Part shown: positions 1 to 10,127 of the stretch, piece by piece
How positions within the stretch are numbered: position 1 is the first letter of the stretch
Layout: every line of letters starts with the position of its first letter
Assembly (NCBI GenBank): GCA_028335825.1
Contig: JAIOKI010000004.1
Location: 248,001-312,000, forward strand
Direction: 5' to 3'
DNA length: 64,000 nucleotides
Origin: Nosema muscidifuracis
Taxonomy: Eukaryota; Microsporidia; Nosematidae
Notes under the pieces: model-generated
What the model was told of the DNA's origin: nothing
What the model saw: only the letters and a program-made list of their open reading frames with translations
Databases searched by the model: none
Position numbers and translations under genes: made by a program

Positions 1-190
1 ATGAAAGTGAAGTAGTAATGAAAGATAAGGAAGTTTATATAAGAGGAGACACAATAATTTATATTAGTGAGATGATATAAAAAATATATTAAAATGTAAA
101 GGAATAAAATATTACAAATTATAAAAAAGTATAATAAAATATTCTAATAATATTTTTAGTAAGTTTTATTTACCCCTTCTTCATTAATAC
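1..190. other. AT-rich leader at window edge
   Basis: No supported gene. The stretch ends in a CCCC at 173-176, the usual microsporidian start signal for the next gene. It may hold the tail or spacer of a gene outside the window, but no frame can be followed with confidence. Confidence 0.4.
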
Positions 191-625
191 ATGATATTAA
201 TGTTTATGCTTATTATATTATTTAATATAATCATATCAAAAAATAATTCCGAATTCTCAGAATTAAACATGAAAAATGATTTATCTTATTTAAAAGATTA
301 TGTAGAAAAGGAAAGATCTAAAAAATTTGCTAAAGATCTTATTATATTAACCTGTGATCTTTTTATAGAATCAAAGAGACTGGTGGATGTTTATGATAAA
401 TATCTTGTTACTGATTTCAATAAGTATTTTTCTTATAATTATCTAGAAAACAAAATATATGAATATGTAAGTTATAATAAAATTGAACAAAAGACAGCAA
501 ATAAATTAAAAGGAGAAGTAGGTTTATTTATCTTATCAGGAATATTTTATATTATGGGATTTGGAATGTCTTTAAGTATGCCTGTTTTAGGAATAGGAAC
601 TGTTTTAATATGGAAGTGGTTATAA
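191..625 (+). CDS. Small membrane-associated protein of unknown function
   Basis: 144 residues. The first ~15 residues are hydrophobic (possible signal peptide or anchor). The middle (about 20-110) is charged and probably helical. Residues ~112-144 form one long hydrophobic segment rich in Gly, Ile and Leu, probably a C-terminal membrane anchor ending in Trp-Lys-Trp-Leu. A CCCC lies 15 nt before the ATG. Two more in-frame Met codons follow within six codons, so the exact start is uncertain. No family recognised. It is probably a secretory-pathway or membrane protein, judged only from hydrophobicity. Confidence 0.6.
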   Translation: MILMFMLIILFNIIISKNNSEFSELNMKNDLSYLKDYVEKERSKKFAKDLIILTCDLFIESKRLVDVYDKYLVTDFNKYFSYNYLENKIYEYVSYNKIEQKTANKLKGEVGLFILSGIFYIMGFGMSLSMPVLGIGTVLIWKWL

Positions 626-1500
626 AGAAGATTTTTATATCATAAAGTATTCTATTAGTGGATTATTCAGCTCTCTACTAAATTCAATTAAAAATGTAAT
701 AATATTTAAAAGGGGAATTTTAATTAAAAATTGAAAGAAATGATTTTTTAAAAATATCTAACAAAATTAAAAATAATAAATTTCAACAACAACAATTATT
801 CAGTATACATGAATATTATTATTATGCAATAAATATATTTTAAATAAAACAATTTATTAATATACATGAATATTATTTTTATGCAACTGACATATTTAAA
901 ATGTCATAAATGTTGAATAAAAAAAAATTAATTTTAAAAATACAATTTATGCTATAATAAATGATTAATTTCATAAATATCAAATAAATGATTCATTTTA
1001 AAAATATCAAATAGAAATAAATTATTAAAATAGAAATAGTTAATGTCAAATAAAAATAAATGATTAAAATAGAAATGATTCATTTTAAAAATATCAAATA
1101 AAAATAAATTATTAAAATAGAAATAATTAATTTCAAATAGAAATGATTCATTTTAAAAATATCAAATAAAAATAAATGACTAAAATAGAAATAATTGATT
1201 TTAAAATATCAGATAAAAATAATTAATGTCAAATATAAATAATTAATGTCAAACAGAAATGATTTAAAATAAAAATAAATGATATCAAATAGAAATGATT
1301 TAAAAAAGAAATAAATGATATCAAATAGAAATGATGTTAAATAGAAATGATATCAAATAGTAATGATTAAAATAAAAATAATTAATTTACATAAATATCA
1401 TTTTATGCTATAATAAAATATACATCAATAAAAAAACTTATTTTTAATAAAATTGTTATTTTTTAATAAATATTAAACTTTTTAAGCCCTGCCTTAAAGA
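626..1500. repeat. AT-rich spacer with degenerate tandem repeats
   Basis: No gene seen. From about 960 to 1380 a short unit recurs many times with small changes (variants of atcaaataaaaataaatga and ttaaaatagaaatgatt). It looks like a degenerate minisatellite. An earlier pair near 797-900 (variants of atacatgaatattatt) is also repeated. The spacer ends in the CCC (1487-1489) before the next gene. Confidence 0.6.
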
Positions 1501-3393
1501 ATGTTAGATCTAATTTTTAGTAAAAGATATTTAAGAAGAAAATTAGTTTTAATAACAAGTATATTAACAATGGTACTACACTTCTACAGTAGAAGTATTA
1601 AACAAGTAAAATATATAGTAGAGAAGAAAGAGGTTCAACCAAAGATATTAACAAAATCCGAATGGAAAAGAATTCCTCCTATTAGACATCCAATACCAAC
1701 TCTTCCTAATACTTCTAATAATAATTTTTTATTAAACACTGATCAACTCATTTCAGATGTAGAAAATTCAAGAAACAGGAGAACAATAATTAATCCACCA
1801 AGTTTATCTAATAACCAGTTAAAAGAAGAAGTTAAGAGTCAATGGTATTTTTATACTAAGATATCTGAATGGATAGATTATATTTATAATAGTGGATTTG
1901 TTAAAGGAATATCAGAAAAAGGATTTATTCAATATTTTAAACATCTGATAAAAAATTCATTACCAGATAATATTTTATTTAAAATTTTAAGATTTCTTTG
2001 TAATTGTTTTTATGAAGGTTGTTTAAAACAATCAGTAAATTGGAGTAAAGAAATTAAGAATTATGTTAGTAATGTGTGTCATAAAGGATGGAATATATCT
2101 AAAGAATATTTTAATAAATTTAAAACATTTATAACAGGATCAGAAAAAAAAGAAGAGAACGACTCAACGGATAGTAAAGTTGGAAGTTATTTTTCTTCTA
2201 TTAAAGATAAGTTTTCAAATATATTTTTTTGGAAGAATGAAAATGTAGGAAATAATCAAATTGAAGATAATAAGATTGATAATAATATCATAGTAGAAGG
2301 TAATAAGATTGATAATAGTATCATAGTAGAAAGTAATAATAATAAAAGGACTGTTGTATTAGAAGGTAATAATCAGAAATCATTTCTCAGTTGGTTATAT
2401 AGTATCATAATAGATACTCCTATAAGATTATATTATAAGATGGTTGGAAAAAAAGATATACCAAAAATAGAAGGAAATAATAAAATTGAAGATAATAAGA
2501 TTGATAATAATATCATAGTAGAAGGTAATAATCAGAAATCATTTCTCAGTTGGTTATATAATATCATAATAGATACTCCTATAAGATTATATTATAAGAT
2601 GGTTGGAAAAAAAGATATACCAAAAATAGAAGGAAATAATAAAATTGAAGATAATAAGATTGATAATAATATCATAGTAGAAGGTAATAATAAGAAATCA
2701 TTTCTCAGTTGGTTGTATAGTAGCGTAATAGATACTTCTATAAAATTATATTATAAGATGGTTGGAAAAAAAGATATACCAGAAATAGAAGGAAATAATA
2801 AAATTGAAGATAATACGATTGATATAGTAGAGGGAAATAAATTAAAAAATCAAATTGAAGATAATAATATAAATAATATAATTGAAGATTATAATAATAT
2901 AAATAATATAATTGAATATTATAATAGTATAAATAATATAGTAGAAAACAATACTAATATAAATAATCAAATTGAAGATAATAATAATGGATGGTATTAT
3001 AGATTTAAACTTGATCGAGTATACAATTTTTTAAAATCCCCAATTGAAAATATTAAGAATTTTTTTAAATCAAAGAAAGAAAAAAATATCTTAGACTTAA
3101 ATAATAATCAAAATATAATTGAGAATACTCCTATAATTGAAGAAGTAGAATCTAATATAGAAGAATCAATAAGATCAGAGGAAAATAATGATCCTATAAT
3201 TGAAGAAGTAGAATCTATTACAGAAGAACCAATAAGATCAAAAGAAAATCTTCCATCTGATCTTATTAATAAAATGGAAGAAGTAGAATCAAAAAAAGAA
3301 TGGTATGATCCAATTGAAGATTCTGAAGAAAAATGGTTCGATGCTATTGAAGGTTCTGAAGAACAGTGGAAGAACTTTCAAGAAGAGTTGTAA
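1501..3393 (+). CDS. Asn-rich repeat protein with N-terminal membrane anchor, unknown function
   Basis: 630 residues. CCC at 1487-1489 lies 11 nt before the ATG. Residues ~14-30 are hydrophobic after a basic stretch, suggesting a signal anchor. Residues ~115-225 are a Trp/Phe/Lys-rich non-repetitive part. From nt ~2370 to ~2800 a 53-residue unit (159 bp; contains SFLSWLY and YYKMVGKKDIP) is present three times, the last more diverged. This is flanked by Asn/Asp/Glu-rich spacers (IEDN, IVEGN). A further Asn-Ile repeat covers nt ~2850-2975. The C-terminus carries acidic copies of PIIEEVES and a W-D-x-I-E-x-SEE motif repeated twice. Fast repeat turnover and the anchor suggest a species-specific membrane or exported protein; this is inference. 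Confidence 0.7.
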   Translation: MLDLIFSKRYLRRKLVLITSILTMVLHFYSRSIKQVKYIVEKKEVQPKILTKSEWKRIPPIRHPIPTLPNTSNNNFLLNTDQLISDVENSRNRRTIINPPSLSNNQLKEEVKSQWYFYTKISEWIDYIYNSGFVKGISEKGFIQYFKHLIKNSLPDNILFKILRFLCNCFYEGCLKQSVNWSKEIKNYVSNVCHKGWNISKEYFNKFKTFITGSEKKEENDSTDSKVGSYFSSIKDKFSNIFFWKNENVGNNQIEDNKIDNNIIVEGNKIDNSIIVESNNNKRTVVLEGNNQKSFLSWLYSIIIDTPIRLYYKMVGKKDIPKIEGNNKIEDNKIDNNIIVEGNNQKSFLSWLYNIIIDTPIRLYYKMVGKKDIPKIEGNNKIEDNKIDNNIIVEGNNKKSFLSWLYSSVIDTSIKLYYKMVGKKDIPEIEGNNKIEDNTIDIVEGNKLKNQIEDNNINNIIEDYNNINNIIEYYNSINNIVENNTNINNQIEDNNNGWYYRFKLDRVYNFLKSPIENIKNFFKSKKEKNILDLNNNQNIIENTPIIEEVESNIEESIRSEENNDPIIEEVESITEEPIRSKENLPSDLINKMEEVESKKEWYDPIEDSEEKWFDAIEGSEEQWKNFQEEL

Positions 3394-3655
3394 ATATTAT
3401 TAAGAAAATTTATTCTTTTTTCTAATTTATTAAATGTGTAATTTATTTTTAATATTATAAAATATATCTTATATTAATTATAATTTTAATCTATTATATA
3501 TCAATAATATATTAATTATAACTTTTTATTTACATATCTATTATATATCAATAATATATTAATTATAACTTTTTATTTACATATCTATTATTATCTATTA
3601 TAACTTTTTATTTACATATCTATTATAACTTATTATATTTTTTTACCCTTCCGTT
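3394..3655. repeat. Short AT-rich tandem repeats in spacer
   Basis: Units containing aactttttatttacatatct and ttatatatcaataatatatta recur three to four times between ~3470 and ~3630. No gene. A CCC at 3646-3648 marks the start of the next gene. Confidence 0.55.
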
Positions 3656-4906
3656 ATGCGAATCATAGTTAAAAATCTTCCAAAATTTATAGAGAAATCT
3701 CAAATAGAAAAAGAATTTAGTTTGTATGGTAAAATAACTGATATTCACATGTTATTAGATAATAATAGATCATTTAGAAGAGTTTGTTATATTGGTTATT
3801 CTTCTGATACTAATATAGATTTAGTTATAAAAAAAATGAATAATTCTTATATACACAATCATAAAATACAAGTAGAAAGAAGCATATTTGATAAGAAAAT
3901 AATAACAGAATCTGATGAAAGAGTAATTAAATATACTAACAAAATTTTAATTAAAAATTTACAAGGGTTATTATTAGAAGATATTAAAGATGAATTATCT
4001 AATTATGGAATAATTAAGAATATAACTATGAATGGAGAAGGAAGAATTCTTCTTGAATATAAAGATGTAAATGATACAATTAAAGTTTATAAAGAAGTTT
4101 CTACTATATGTGGTAGATTAATTAAAATGAGTCCTTATAAAGAAAATAATAATAATAATATAACGTATTATAACACATTATTTTTTAATTTTGAGTCAGT
4201 TATAAAACGTACATGTGAAAATGAGAGACTTAATAAGAATGAAGTAGTAGATTTACATGATAAAGATTTAGGAACTAAAATATCTCTTTTAGAGACTAAT
4301 CTAGTAAATGAAACTGATAAGTTTCTTAAGAAGAATAATATATATTTAGATAGAATAACTGATAAGAAGAATAAAAAAGTATTAATAGTAAGGAATATAG
4401 AAATAAATAAAGTTCTTGATTTTGTAAATTATAAATGTAAGATGGAAGCTTCTCCTAGTAAAAATCTTGTATTACTAAAGTTTAAGAATGAAGAAGATGC
4501 ATATAAATGTTATAAGAGTATAAATTTAAGAAGATTTAATGATAGTGTTATATACTGTGAATATGCACCTTTAACTGATAAGGGTGAAATTAATGAAAAT
4601 ATTCATTCTAATGATGAAGAACATTCCGATGATGGTAGACATTTGAAAGAAAATGATATGATAAATAATAAATTACTAATAAAAAATGTACCTTTCCAAG
4701 CTACTCAAAAAGATATTGCTAATCTTTTTAAGAAGAAGTTTAGAATACAAGGAATAAGACTTCCTATTAAAAGAGATGGTACACCAAGAGGATTTGCATT
4801 TATTACATTTGAAAATAAAAAGAGTTTAATGGAAGCTATAGAATATTTTGGGAAGAGTACACATTTATATGGAAGAAGATTAGTATTGGAAGTAGCTAAA
4901 GAATAA
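3656..4906 (+). CDS. MRD1: MRD1/RBM19-type multiple-RRM ribosome biogenesis protein
   Basis: 416 residues. Four RRM folds can be seen: RRM1 at ~1-77 (starts RIIVKNLPKFI, as Mrd1 does), a second at ~95-162, a divergent third at ~238-305 and a well-kept last RRM at ~338-414 (LLIKNVPFQATQKDI, GFAFITFE, LYGRRLVLEVAKE). The last RRM closely matches the C-terminal RRM of Mrd1/RBM19. In yeast Mrd1 binds 35S pre-rRNA in the nucleolus and is needed for 18S release. Yeast Mrd1 has five RRMs and is about twice as long, so this is a reduced form. CCC at 3646-3648 is 7 nt before the ATG. Family knowledge supplies the function; the sequence shows RRM order and end-to-end resemblance. Confidence 0.85.
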   Translation: MRIIVKNLPKFIEKSQIEKEFSLYGKITDIHMLLDNNRSFRRVCYIGYSSDTNIDLVIKKMNNSYIHNHKIQVERSIFDKKIITESDERVIKYTNKILIKNLQGLLLEDIKDELSNYGIIKNITMNGEGRILLEYKDVNDTIKVYKEVSTICGRLIKMSPYKENNNNNITYYNTLFFNFESVIKRTCENERLNKNEVVDLHDKDLGTKISLLETNLVNETDKFLKKNNIYLDRITDKKNKKVLIVRNIEINKVLDFVNYKCKMEASPSKNLVLLKFKNEEDAYKCYKSINLRRFNDSVIYCEYAPLTDKGEINENIHSNDEEHSDDGRHLKENDMINNKLLIKNVPFQATQKDIANLFKKKFRIQGIRLPIKRDGTPRGFAFITFENKKSLMEAIEYFGKSTHLYGRRLVLEVAKE

Positions 4907-5172
4907 AAAAAAAATAATTTAAAAAACATTTCAAATAAAGATTTATGAATAATTTTTTAAATAACATTTTAAATAAAGATTTATGAATAACTTATTATTA
5001 ATTAATATTTTAAATTAAATAGCATTTCAAATAACTTATTATTAATTAAATCCATAATCTAATATTTCAATATAAATAAACATTTTAACAAAAAATCCAT
5101 AAATAAATATTTCAATATAAATAAAATTTTAACAAAAAATCCATAATCTAACATTTCAATATAAATAAACAT
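4907..5172. repeat. AT-rich spacer with repeats
   Basis: Convergent spacer. The phrases aacaaaaaatccataa and atttcaatataaataaa recur about three times (~5040-5170), and aaataaagatttatgaataa occurs twice (~4934-4990). No gene or clear terminator hairpin seen. Confidence 0.5.
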
Positions 5173-5688
5173 TTAATTAAAAACTATATAAATAAAATTA
5201 TTTAATGAGAATTCTTCTTCATATCTCTGATTCTGTAATTCTTTAATAAATTCCTGTACAATAATTCCTCCTAATAAACAATCTTTAACTTTATCATAGG
5301 ACATATTTTTCCCTTTACAAATACCCCATCCTTTTTTATATTCATAATGATCTGTACATACAAATATAAAATCTTTATCTTTACACACCAATAAAGAATT
5401 TTTACATTTGCTAATTACAAATACTTTATCAGATATTTCAGGACATTCTTCTAATAAATTAACTTTTGGATTTATTTCTTTTATACTGTTAGGTACTAAT
5501 TTATTAAATGAAGATATTGTAAGATTATCAGCATATATTTCATTAACTCCTAATAGAACAATATTTTTTAATATTTCTCCACTTATATATCCTGTAATAT
5601 CAGATAAGATTGATATTCTAATTTTTTCTAATTTATTCTGTACATCTTTACCAAATAATCTGATCTGTCTATCATATTTTAAATCCAT
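5173..5688 (-). CDS. AOS1: AOS1-like SUMO-activating enzyme subunit (reduced)
   Basis: 171 residues. It opens with YDRQIRLFGKDVQNKLEKIRI, the signature entry of ThiF/E1-type adenylating folds, most like Aos1 and the N-half of Uba1. The following strand-loop-helix (SILSDITGYISGEILKNIVLLGV) occupies the nucleotide-fold position but lacks a normal GxGxxG. The non-catalytic half of E1 heterodimers often tolerates this. Usual Aos1 is ~300-350 residues, so this copy is very short. Aos1 pairs with Uba2 to charge SUMO. A CCC 3 nt upstream (GGG at 5692-5694 on the plus strand) fixes the ATG. An Ula1-type NEDD8 E1 subunit is the main alternative. Confidence 0.7.
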   Translation of the reverse strand: MDLKYDRQIRLFGKDVQNKLEKIRISILSDITGYISGEILKNIVLLGVNEIYADNLTISSFNKLVPNSIKEINPKVNLLEECPEISDKVFVISKCKNSLLVCKDKDFIFVCTDHYEYKKGWGICKGKNMSYDKVKDCLLGGIIVQEFIKELQNQRYEEEFSLNNFIYIVFN

Positions 5689-5928
5689 TATGGGATAAGA
5701 AGAATTATTTTTTATAAAATTTCTTCATATAGATAATTTCTATTTATATAATTTCTTCATATGATAATTTCTATTTATTTATATAATTTCTTCATATAGA
5801 TAATATTAATTTATAAAATTTCTTCATATAGATAATTTCTATTTATTTATATATAGATCCTTTATATAGATAATATCTAGTTTAAAATGAATAATGTTTA
5901 GTTCAATATTTAATAAAAAAACCCCCTC
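5689..5928. repeat. Divergent promoter spacer with tandem AT repeats
   Basis: The unit atttcttcatatagataatttctatttattt recurs four to five times from ~5715 to ~5870 between two divergently transcribed genes. CCC start motifs lie at both ends (5692-5694 on minus, 5922-5926 on plus). Confidence 0.55.
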
Positions 5929-6228
5929 ATGGAAGATAAAAAATCTCAAAAATATAATGAAAAAATTATCACTAAAAATTTCTTAACTTCTTCTAATGGA
6001 ATATCTTTCTTATCAGATAATATGAAAGATTATTATAATGGGGATGTAGAATTCCCTGAAGATATTCGTAGAGATATTTCTAATATTATTGATTATTTTT
6101 TAGCTTGGTCTACTAAATTTCCATTACGACGTGCTGATAAATGTACGAAATATGAATTTATCAAATTTATTGAAGAATGGTGTGATAAAAATGATATGAT
6201 TGATGTATTTTCTTTTTTATATGATTGA
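5929..6228 (+). CDS. Small conserved-looking protein of unknown function
   Basis: 99 residues, acidic/basic mixed, no signal or membrane segment. The second half (FPEDIRRDISNIIDYFLAW, then FIKFIEEWCDKND) looks like a compact helical domain with conserved-type Trp residues. CCCCC at 5922-5926 lies 2 nt before the ATG, which strongly supports a real gene. I do not recognise the family. Confidence 0.65.
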   Translation: MEDKKSQKYNEKIITKNFLTSSNGISFLSDNMKDYYNGDVEFPEDIRRDISNIIDYFLAWSTKFPLRRADKCTKYEFIKFIEEWCDKNDMIDVFSFLYD

Positions 6229-6495
6229 TATGACGTATAACATTTATTTATAATATAAACCTTTATTAAAATATATTTTTAATATAAACACTATTAAAAT
6301 ATATCTTCATTTAATTATATTTCTAAAATATATTTTTAATATAAAACATTATTAAAATATATTCATAATATAAAACATTAAAATATATTTTTAATATATC
6401 TCCATTTAAATATAATTATAAAACATTAAAATATAAATTAATTTATCTTCCTATAAAATCCTTTTATGCTTAAAAAAAATTTTTTTTACCCTTTA
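6229..6495. other. AT-rich spacer
   Basis: Repeated forms of aaaatatatttttaatata and ataaaacatt. No gene. The CCC that decides the next start lies at 6489-6491. Confidence 0.45.
6489..6491 (+). promoter_or_regulatory. CCC start motif that decides the CysRS start
   Basis: The CCC sits between two in-frame ATGs (6466 and 6496), 4 nt before the second. Because nearly all genes here have CCC 2-15 nt before the used ATG, it favours 6496 over 6466. Confidence 0.7.
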
Positions 6496-7920
6496 ATGTT
6501 AAAAATTTATAACAGCTTAACAAAATCTTTAGAAGAATTTAAACCAATTGATCCAAACGAAATAAAGATATATATATGTGGTCCCACTGTATACGATTAT
6601 TCTCATATAGGACATGCTCGTACATACGTAACATTTGATGTTATACGTAATATTTTAGAAAAATATTATAACTATAATGTAACATTCGTAATGAATATAA
6701 CTGACATTGATGATAAAATAATTATTAAAAGTAAAGAAATAGGTGTTAGTATAGAAAATATTACTGAGAAATTTACTAAAGAATTCCTTGAAGATATGTC
6801 TCTTCTTAATGTACGTAAACCTACTGTATTAACTAAAGTAACTGATTATGTAGATCATATAAAAAATTTTATAGATAAACTTATTGAAAATGAGTATGCT
6901 TATATTAGTAATGGTAGTGTATATTTTGATACAGAATTATATAAGAAATCTTATAAATATCCTATTTTTAAAGAAGAGACTGAAAGTTTACCTAGTGAAA
7001 ATTCCGATAAAAAATCTTTAGCTGATTTTGCTTTATGGAAAAAGACTAAGGAAGGTGAAATAGGATATTCTTATAGAGGATCTAAAGGTAGACCTGGTTG
7101 GCATATTGAATGTAGTGTAATGTCTAATGATATATTAGGAGATCGTATAGATATTCATGCAGGAGGTATTGATCTTAAATTTCCTCATCATGAAAATGAA
7201 ATAGCTCAATGTCAAGCTTTTTATAAGAAAAGCCAATGGGTTAATTATTTTATGCACACTGGTCATTTAAATATTAATGGATTAAAAATGTCAAAATCTC
7301 TTAAAAATTTTACTACTATAAAAAGTATATTAGAAAGATGTACACCAATCCAATTAAGAATTTTATTTTTATATCATCATTGGAATAAAGATATGAATTA
7401 TGAAGAAGAACAAATTAAATTTGCAGAGAATGTTGAAAAGAAATTATTTAATTTTATTATGTACGTAGATTCATTTAATCAAGAAAATGATAATTTAAAG
7501 AATAATGAAGATGATAAAGATATATTAAAGAAAATTAAGGAGTGTAATAAAATAGTAGATGAATCTTTTTCTAATAATTTTGATACTTCTTCTGTAATTA
7601 AATCTTTAATAGATCTTGTTACATATACTAATATAAGAATAAATAAAGTAAAATATTTTACTTTAGTACAAGTAAGAGATTTTCTTAAAAGAATTATGGA
7701 TATTTTAGGTATTCAAAAACCTATTAAAGTAGTTAGTGAAGATTCAGAAAAATTAGCAGAAATTATTAATGATTTTAGGAATAACGTAAGAAATGTAGCT
7801 AAGAAATGTTCAAATAAACAAGGATTATTTGAATTATGTGATGACGTAAGGAATAAATTGAAAGATATTGGATATTCAATTGAAGATAGTGATTTAGTAT
7901 CTATGATAAAAAAATTATAA
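6496..7920 (+). CDS. CRS1: Cysteinyl-tRNA synthetase, cytosolic
   Basis: 474 residues from the preferred start. Class I synthetase that charges tRNA-Cys with cysteine. Visible motifs: ICGPTVYD with the first zinc Cys (~24), HIGH at ~37, NITDIDDKI, the zinc-site region WHIECSVMS, HAGGIDLKFPHHENEIAQ, and KMSKS at ~264. The C-terminal helical anticodon-binding part (~300-474) is present but short, as expected for a reduced fungal enzyme. An in-frame ATG at 6466 would add ten residues (MLKKNFFYPL), but the CCC signal and the family alignment (LKIYNSLT) favour 6496. No mitochondrial targeting sequence, consistent with mitosome-bearing organisms. Confidence 0.95.
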   Translation: MLKIYNSLTKSLEEFKPIDPNEIKIYICGPTVYDYSHIGHARTYVTFDVIRNILEKYYNYNVTFVMNITDIDDKIIIKSKEIGVSIENITEKFTKEFLEDMSLLNVRKPTVLTKVTDYVDHIKNFIDKLIENEYAYISNGSVYFDTELYKKSYKYPIFKEETESLPSENSDKKSLADFALWKKTKEGEIGYSYRGSKGRPGWHIECSVMSNDILGDRIDIHAGGIDLKFPHHENEIAQCQAFYKKSQWVNYFMHTGHLNINGLKMSKSLKNFTTIKSILERCTPIQLRILFLYHHWNKDMNYEEEQIKFAENVEKKLFNFIMYVDSFNQENDNLKNNEDDKDILKKIKECNKIVDESFSNNFDTSSVIKSLIDLVTYTNIRINKVKYFTLVQVRDFLKRIMDILGIQKPIKVVSEDSEKLAEIINDFRNNVRNVAKKCSNKQGLFELCDDVRNKLKDIGYSIEDSDLVSMIKKL

Positions 7921-8306
7921 TTAAATATCTTTTATTAATTATTTTTATAAAAGTATTATTATAATTATTTTATAATTATTTTATAATTATTTTTATAAAA
8001 GTATTATTATTATATAATCAACTATAATTATTCTTTAATTATTTTATAATCATTATATAATCTTCCTTTACAAATTCTATTATAAAAATCAACCATTTTA
8101 TAATCAACTATTATAAAAATCAACCTTTACAAACTCCTTTTAAAATAATAAACCTTTACAAATCCCTATTAAAATAATAAACCTTTACAAATACCCATTA
8201 AAATAATAAACCTTTACAAATCCCTATTAAAATATTCAACTATTATAAAATAAACACCTCCATTTTAACGTTATATCTACAATTAAATATTTTTTTATAC
8301 CCTCAT
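7921..8306. repeat. Spacer with tandem repeats
   Basis: Between ~8090 and ~8260 the unit aaataataaacctttacaaat(c/a)cc is repeated about four to five times. Before it lies an AT run with ttttataattatttt repeats. No gene. CCC at 8300-8302. Confidence 0.6.
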
Positions 8307-9638
8307 ATGAATATCACTAAGAAAGAAAGACTAGGCTTATCAATTACTCTAATAGAATTAATCTTCTTAACTTGTATATTTAGTAAAGTAGTTAACTCTC
8401 ATATAAAAATATTCTATAATCCTTTTGATTTATTCCAGATATTCTATAAACCTAGTACAATATTTTACATAATATCTTTAACTATACATGTCATAATAAG
8501 ATATCTAATAAGAAGAAGATCTTTAAATATTCTCCTTATGATTTCTTTATATACAATATCTTCATTACTTTTTAATACTAATTTCCCTAATAATACAAGA
8601 TTCTTATTAGATAATCTTTCTATAAATATTAACTTCCTTATTACATTTATAATATCTTTTGTATCAGCTACTCTTCTTACTTACAGATCTAATTGTTCTA
8701 CTTTAGGATATACAGATACAGAAGGAATATTTAAATATTATAAGAATGTATATAAAAATATGTGTACATACGTCATTAATGTATGGTTTATAGATTTATT
8801 ATTCAGTTATGGATTTATTATAATATATTATCTTATATTAAGACATTTAATTAATATTTTATTATTTATTATTAGAATAAATATAAGATATTCATCAATT
8901 CTTAGTATATTCAATCATATAATATTTACTAATGTATCTATGTTAATATATTATGGTATATTAGAATTTTTAGATAGATTATTAATTTATAACTTATCTA
9001 TAAAATTTAAAGATTTGCATAGATTTCAAACGGTTTCTCAAAATGATAAATTCGTTATGAGATATATTTTTTATAATGTATCAGGATTATCTTATAAATA
9101 TAGTTATGTACTTAATAATATATCAAGGAGTAAAAAAGATTTACAAAATCTTTTATCTTATATAGAATATGAATGTAAAGAAGTAAAAGAAATATTAAAA
9201 GAAATGAAAGAAGAAAATAGAATATTAGATAATAAGATGTATATGACTGTACCTCAAGTTAGTAATATGAATAATATGATATATAGTGATGTTAATAATA
9301 TGACTAAACAATCTAATTATATGAATAATATAAATAATATGACTAAACCTAATTATATAAATAAGATAAAAAAATATAAGAATTATAATTTAATAGATAA
9401 ATTTATTTATAAGATGATATATAAATATAAAATATTTAATTTAAAAACTAAATTTAATATGTCTATTAAATATATGGAAGATATTAACAAATATATGAAT
9501 TTCTTAATAAAACACAGGGATTATTTTTTATTACTGAGAGATTTAAGTGAGAGATGGATGGATATTTATAAAGATTTAGTGGATGAGATAAGAGATGTAG
9601 AAGAGAAATGTGGTATTGATTTGAAAATTAAAATATAA
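8307..9638 (+). CDS. Multi-pass membrane protein with coiled-coil tail, unknown
   Basis: 443 residues; CCC 4 nt before the ATG. About six hydrophobic segments in the first 235 residues (near 12-30, 45-63, 70-90, 105-125, 155-190, 205-230), then a soluble part. Residues ~265-310 are Lys/Glu-rich and likely coiled coil. A Met/Asn repeat (variants of NNMTK and YMNNI) follows at ~317-350, then a basic Tyr-rich helical C-terminus. Six N-terminal membrane spans plus a soluble C-terminal half recall nuclear-envelope proteins such as Ndc1, but no diagnostic motif is visible, so that is only a possibility. It could equally be an ER protein. Confidence 0.65.
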   Translation: MNITKKERLGLSITLIELIFLTCIFSKVVNSHIKIFYNPFDLFQIFYKPSTIFYIISLTIHVIIRYLIRRRSLNILLMISLYTISSLLFNTNFPNNTRFLLDNLSININFLITFIISFVSATLLTYRSNCSTLGYTDTEGIFKYYKNVYKNMCTYVINVWFIDLLFSYGFIIIYYLILRHLINILLFIIRINIRYSSILSIFNHIIFTNVSMLIYYGILEFLDRLLIYNLSIKFKDLHRFQTVSQNDKFVMRYIFYNVSGLSYKYSYVLNNISRSKKDLQNLLSYIEYECKEVKEILKEMKEENRILDNKMYMTVPQVSNMNNMIYSDVNNMTKQSNYMNNINNMTKPNYINKIKKYKNYNLIDKFIYKMIYKYKIFNLKTKFNMSIKYMEDINKYMNFLIKHRDYFLLLRDLSERWMDIYKDLVDEIRDVEEKCGIDLKIKI

Positions 9639-10127
9639 GAAAATGAATTGTTTTTATTTATTTTTATATTACATTATTTTTATTTAATTTTATAATTTAA
9701 TTTATGGTATATTGTTTTTATATTACATTGTTTTTATTTAATTCTATAATACAATGACTTTGTAATACATTAATTTAATTTAATTTAAATTATTCTTGTA
9801 ACACTTCTCAATAATTTACCTTTAACACATCAACTATAAATTGTATAAAGATTTCCTTCTTCTAGTATTCTCATATGTAATAAAAAAGAAATATTTTTAA
9901 TAATATTTTTCATTCCTGTGAAGAGACAGATAATTAAAGATCACTTACATAAATCTTATTTATTCCGTATATAAGTTTACAAACAATAATAAAAATAATT
10001 CTATAAGAAACAGAAAATCTATTAATTAAAAAACAATTAATATTTTAAAGATATTTTTTTATTTAAAAAAGATACATCTTTAAAAATATTAGAATCTAAA
10101 AAAGATCCAAAAAAAGATTAAATTAGT

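Noticed and set aside
960-1380. CRISPR-like array
   Set aside because: Repeats are degenerate, contiguous and without unique spacers; the genome is eukaryotic.
6466-6495. Upstream ATG of the CysRS frame as the real start
   Set aside because: The CCC signal lies between this ATG and the next, and the extra ten residues do not fit the family N-terminus.
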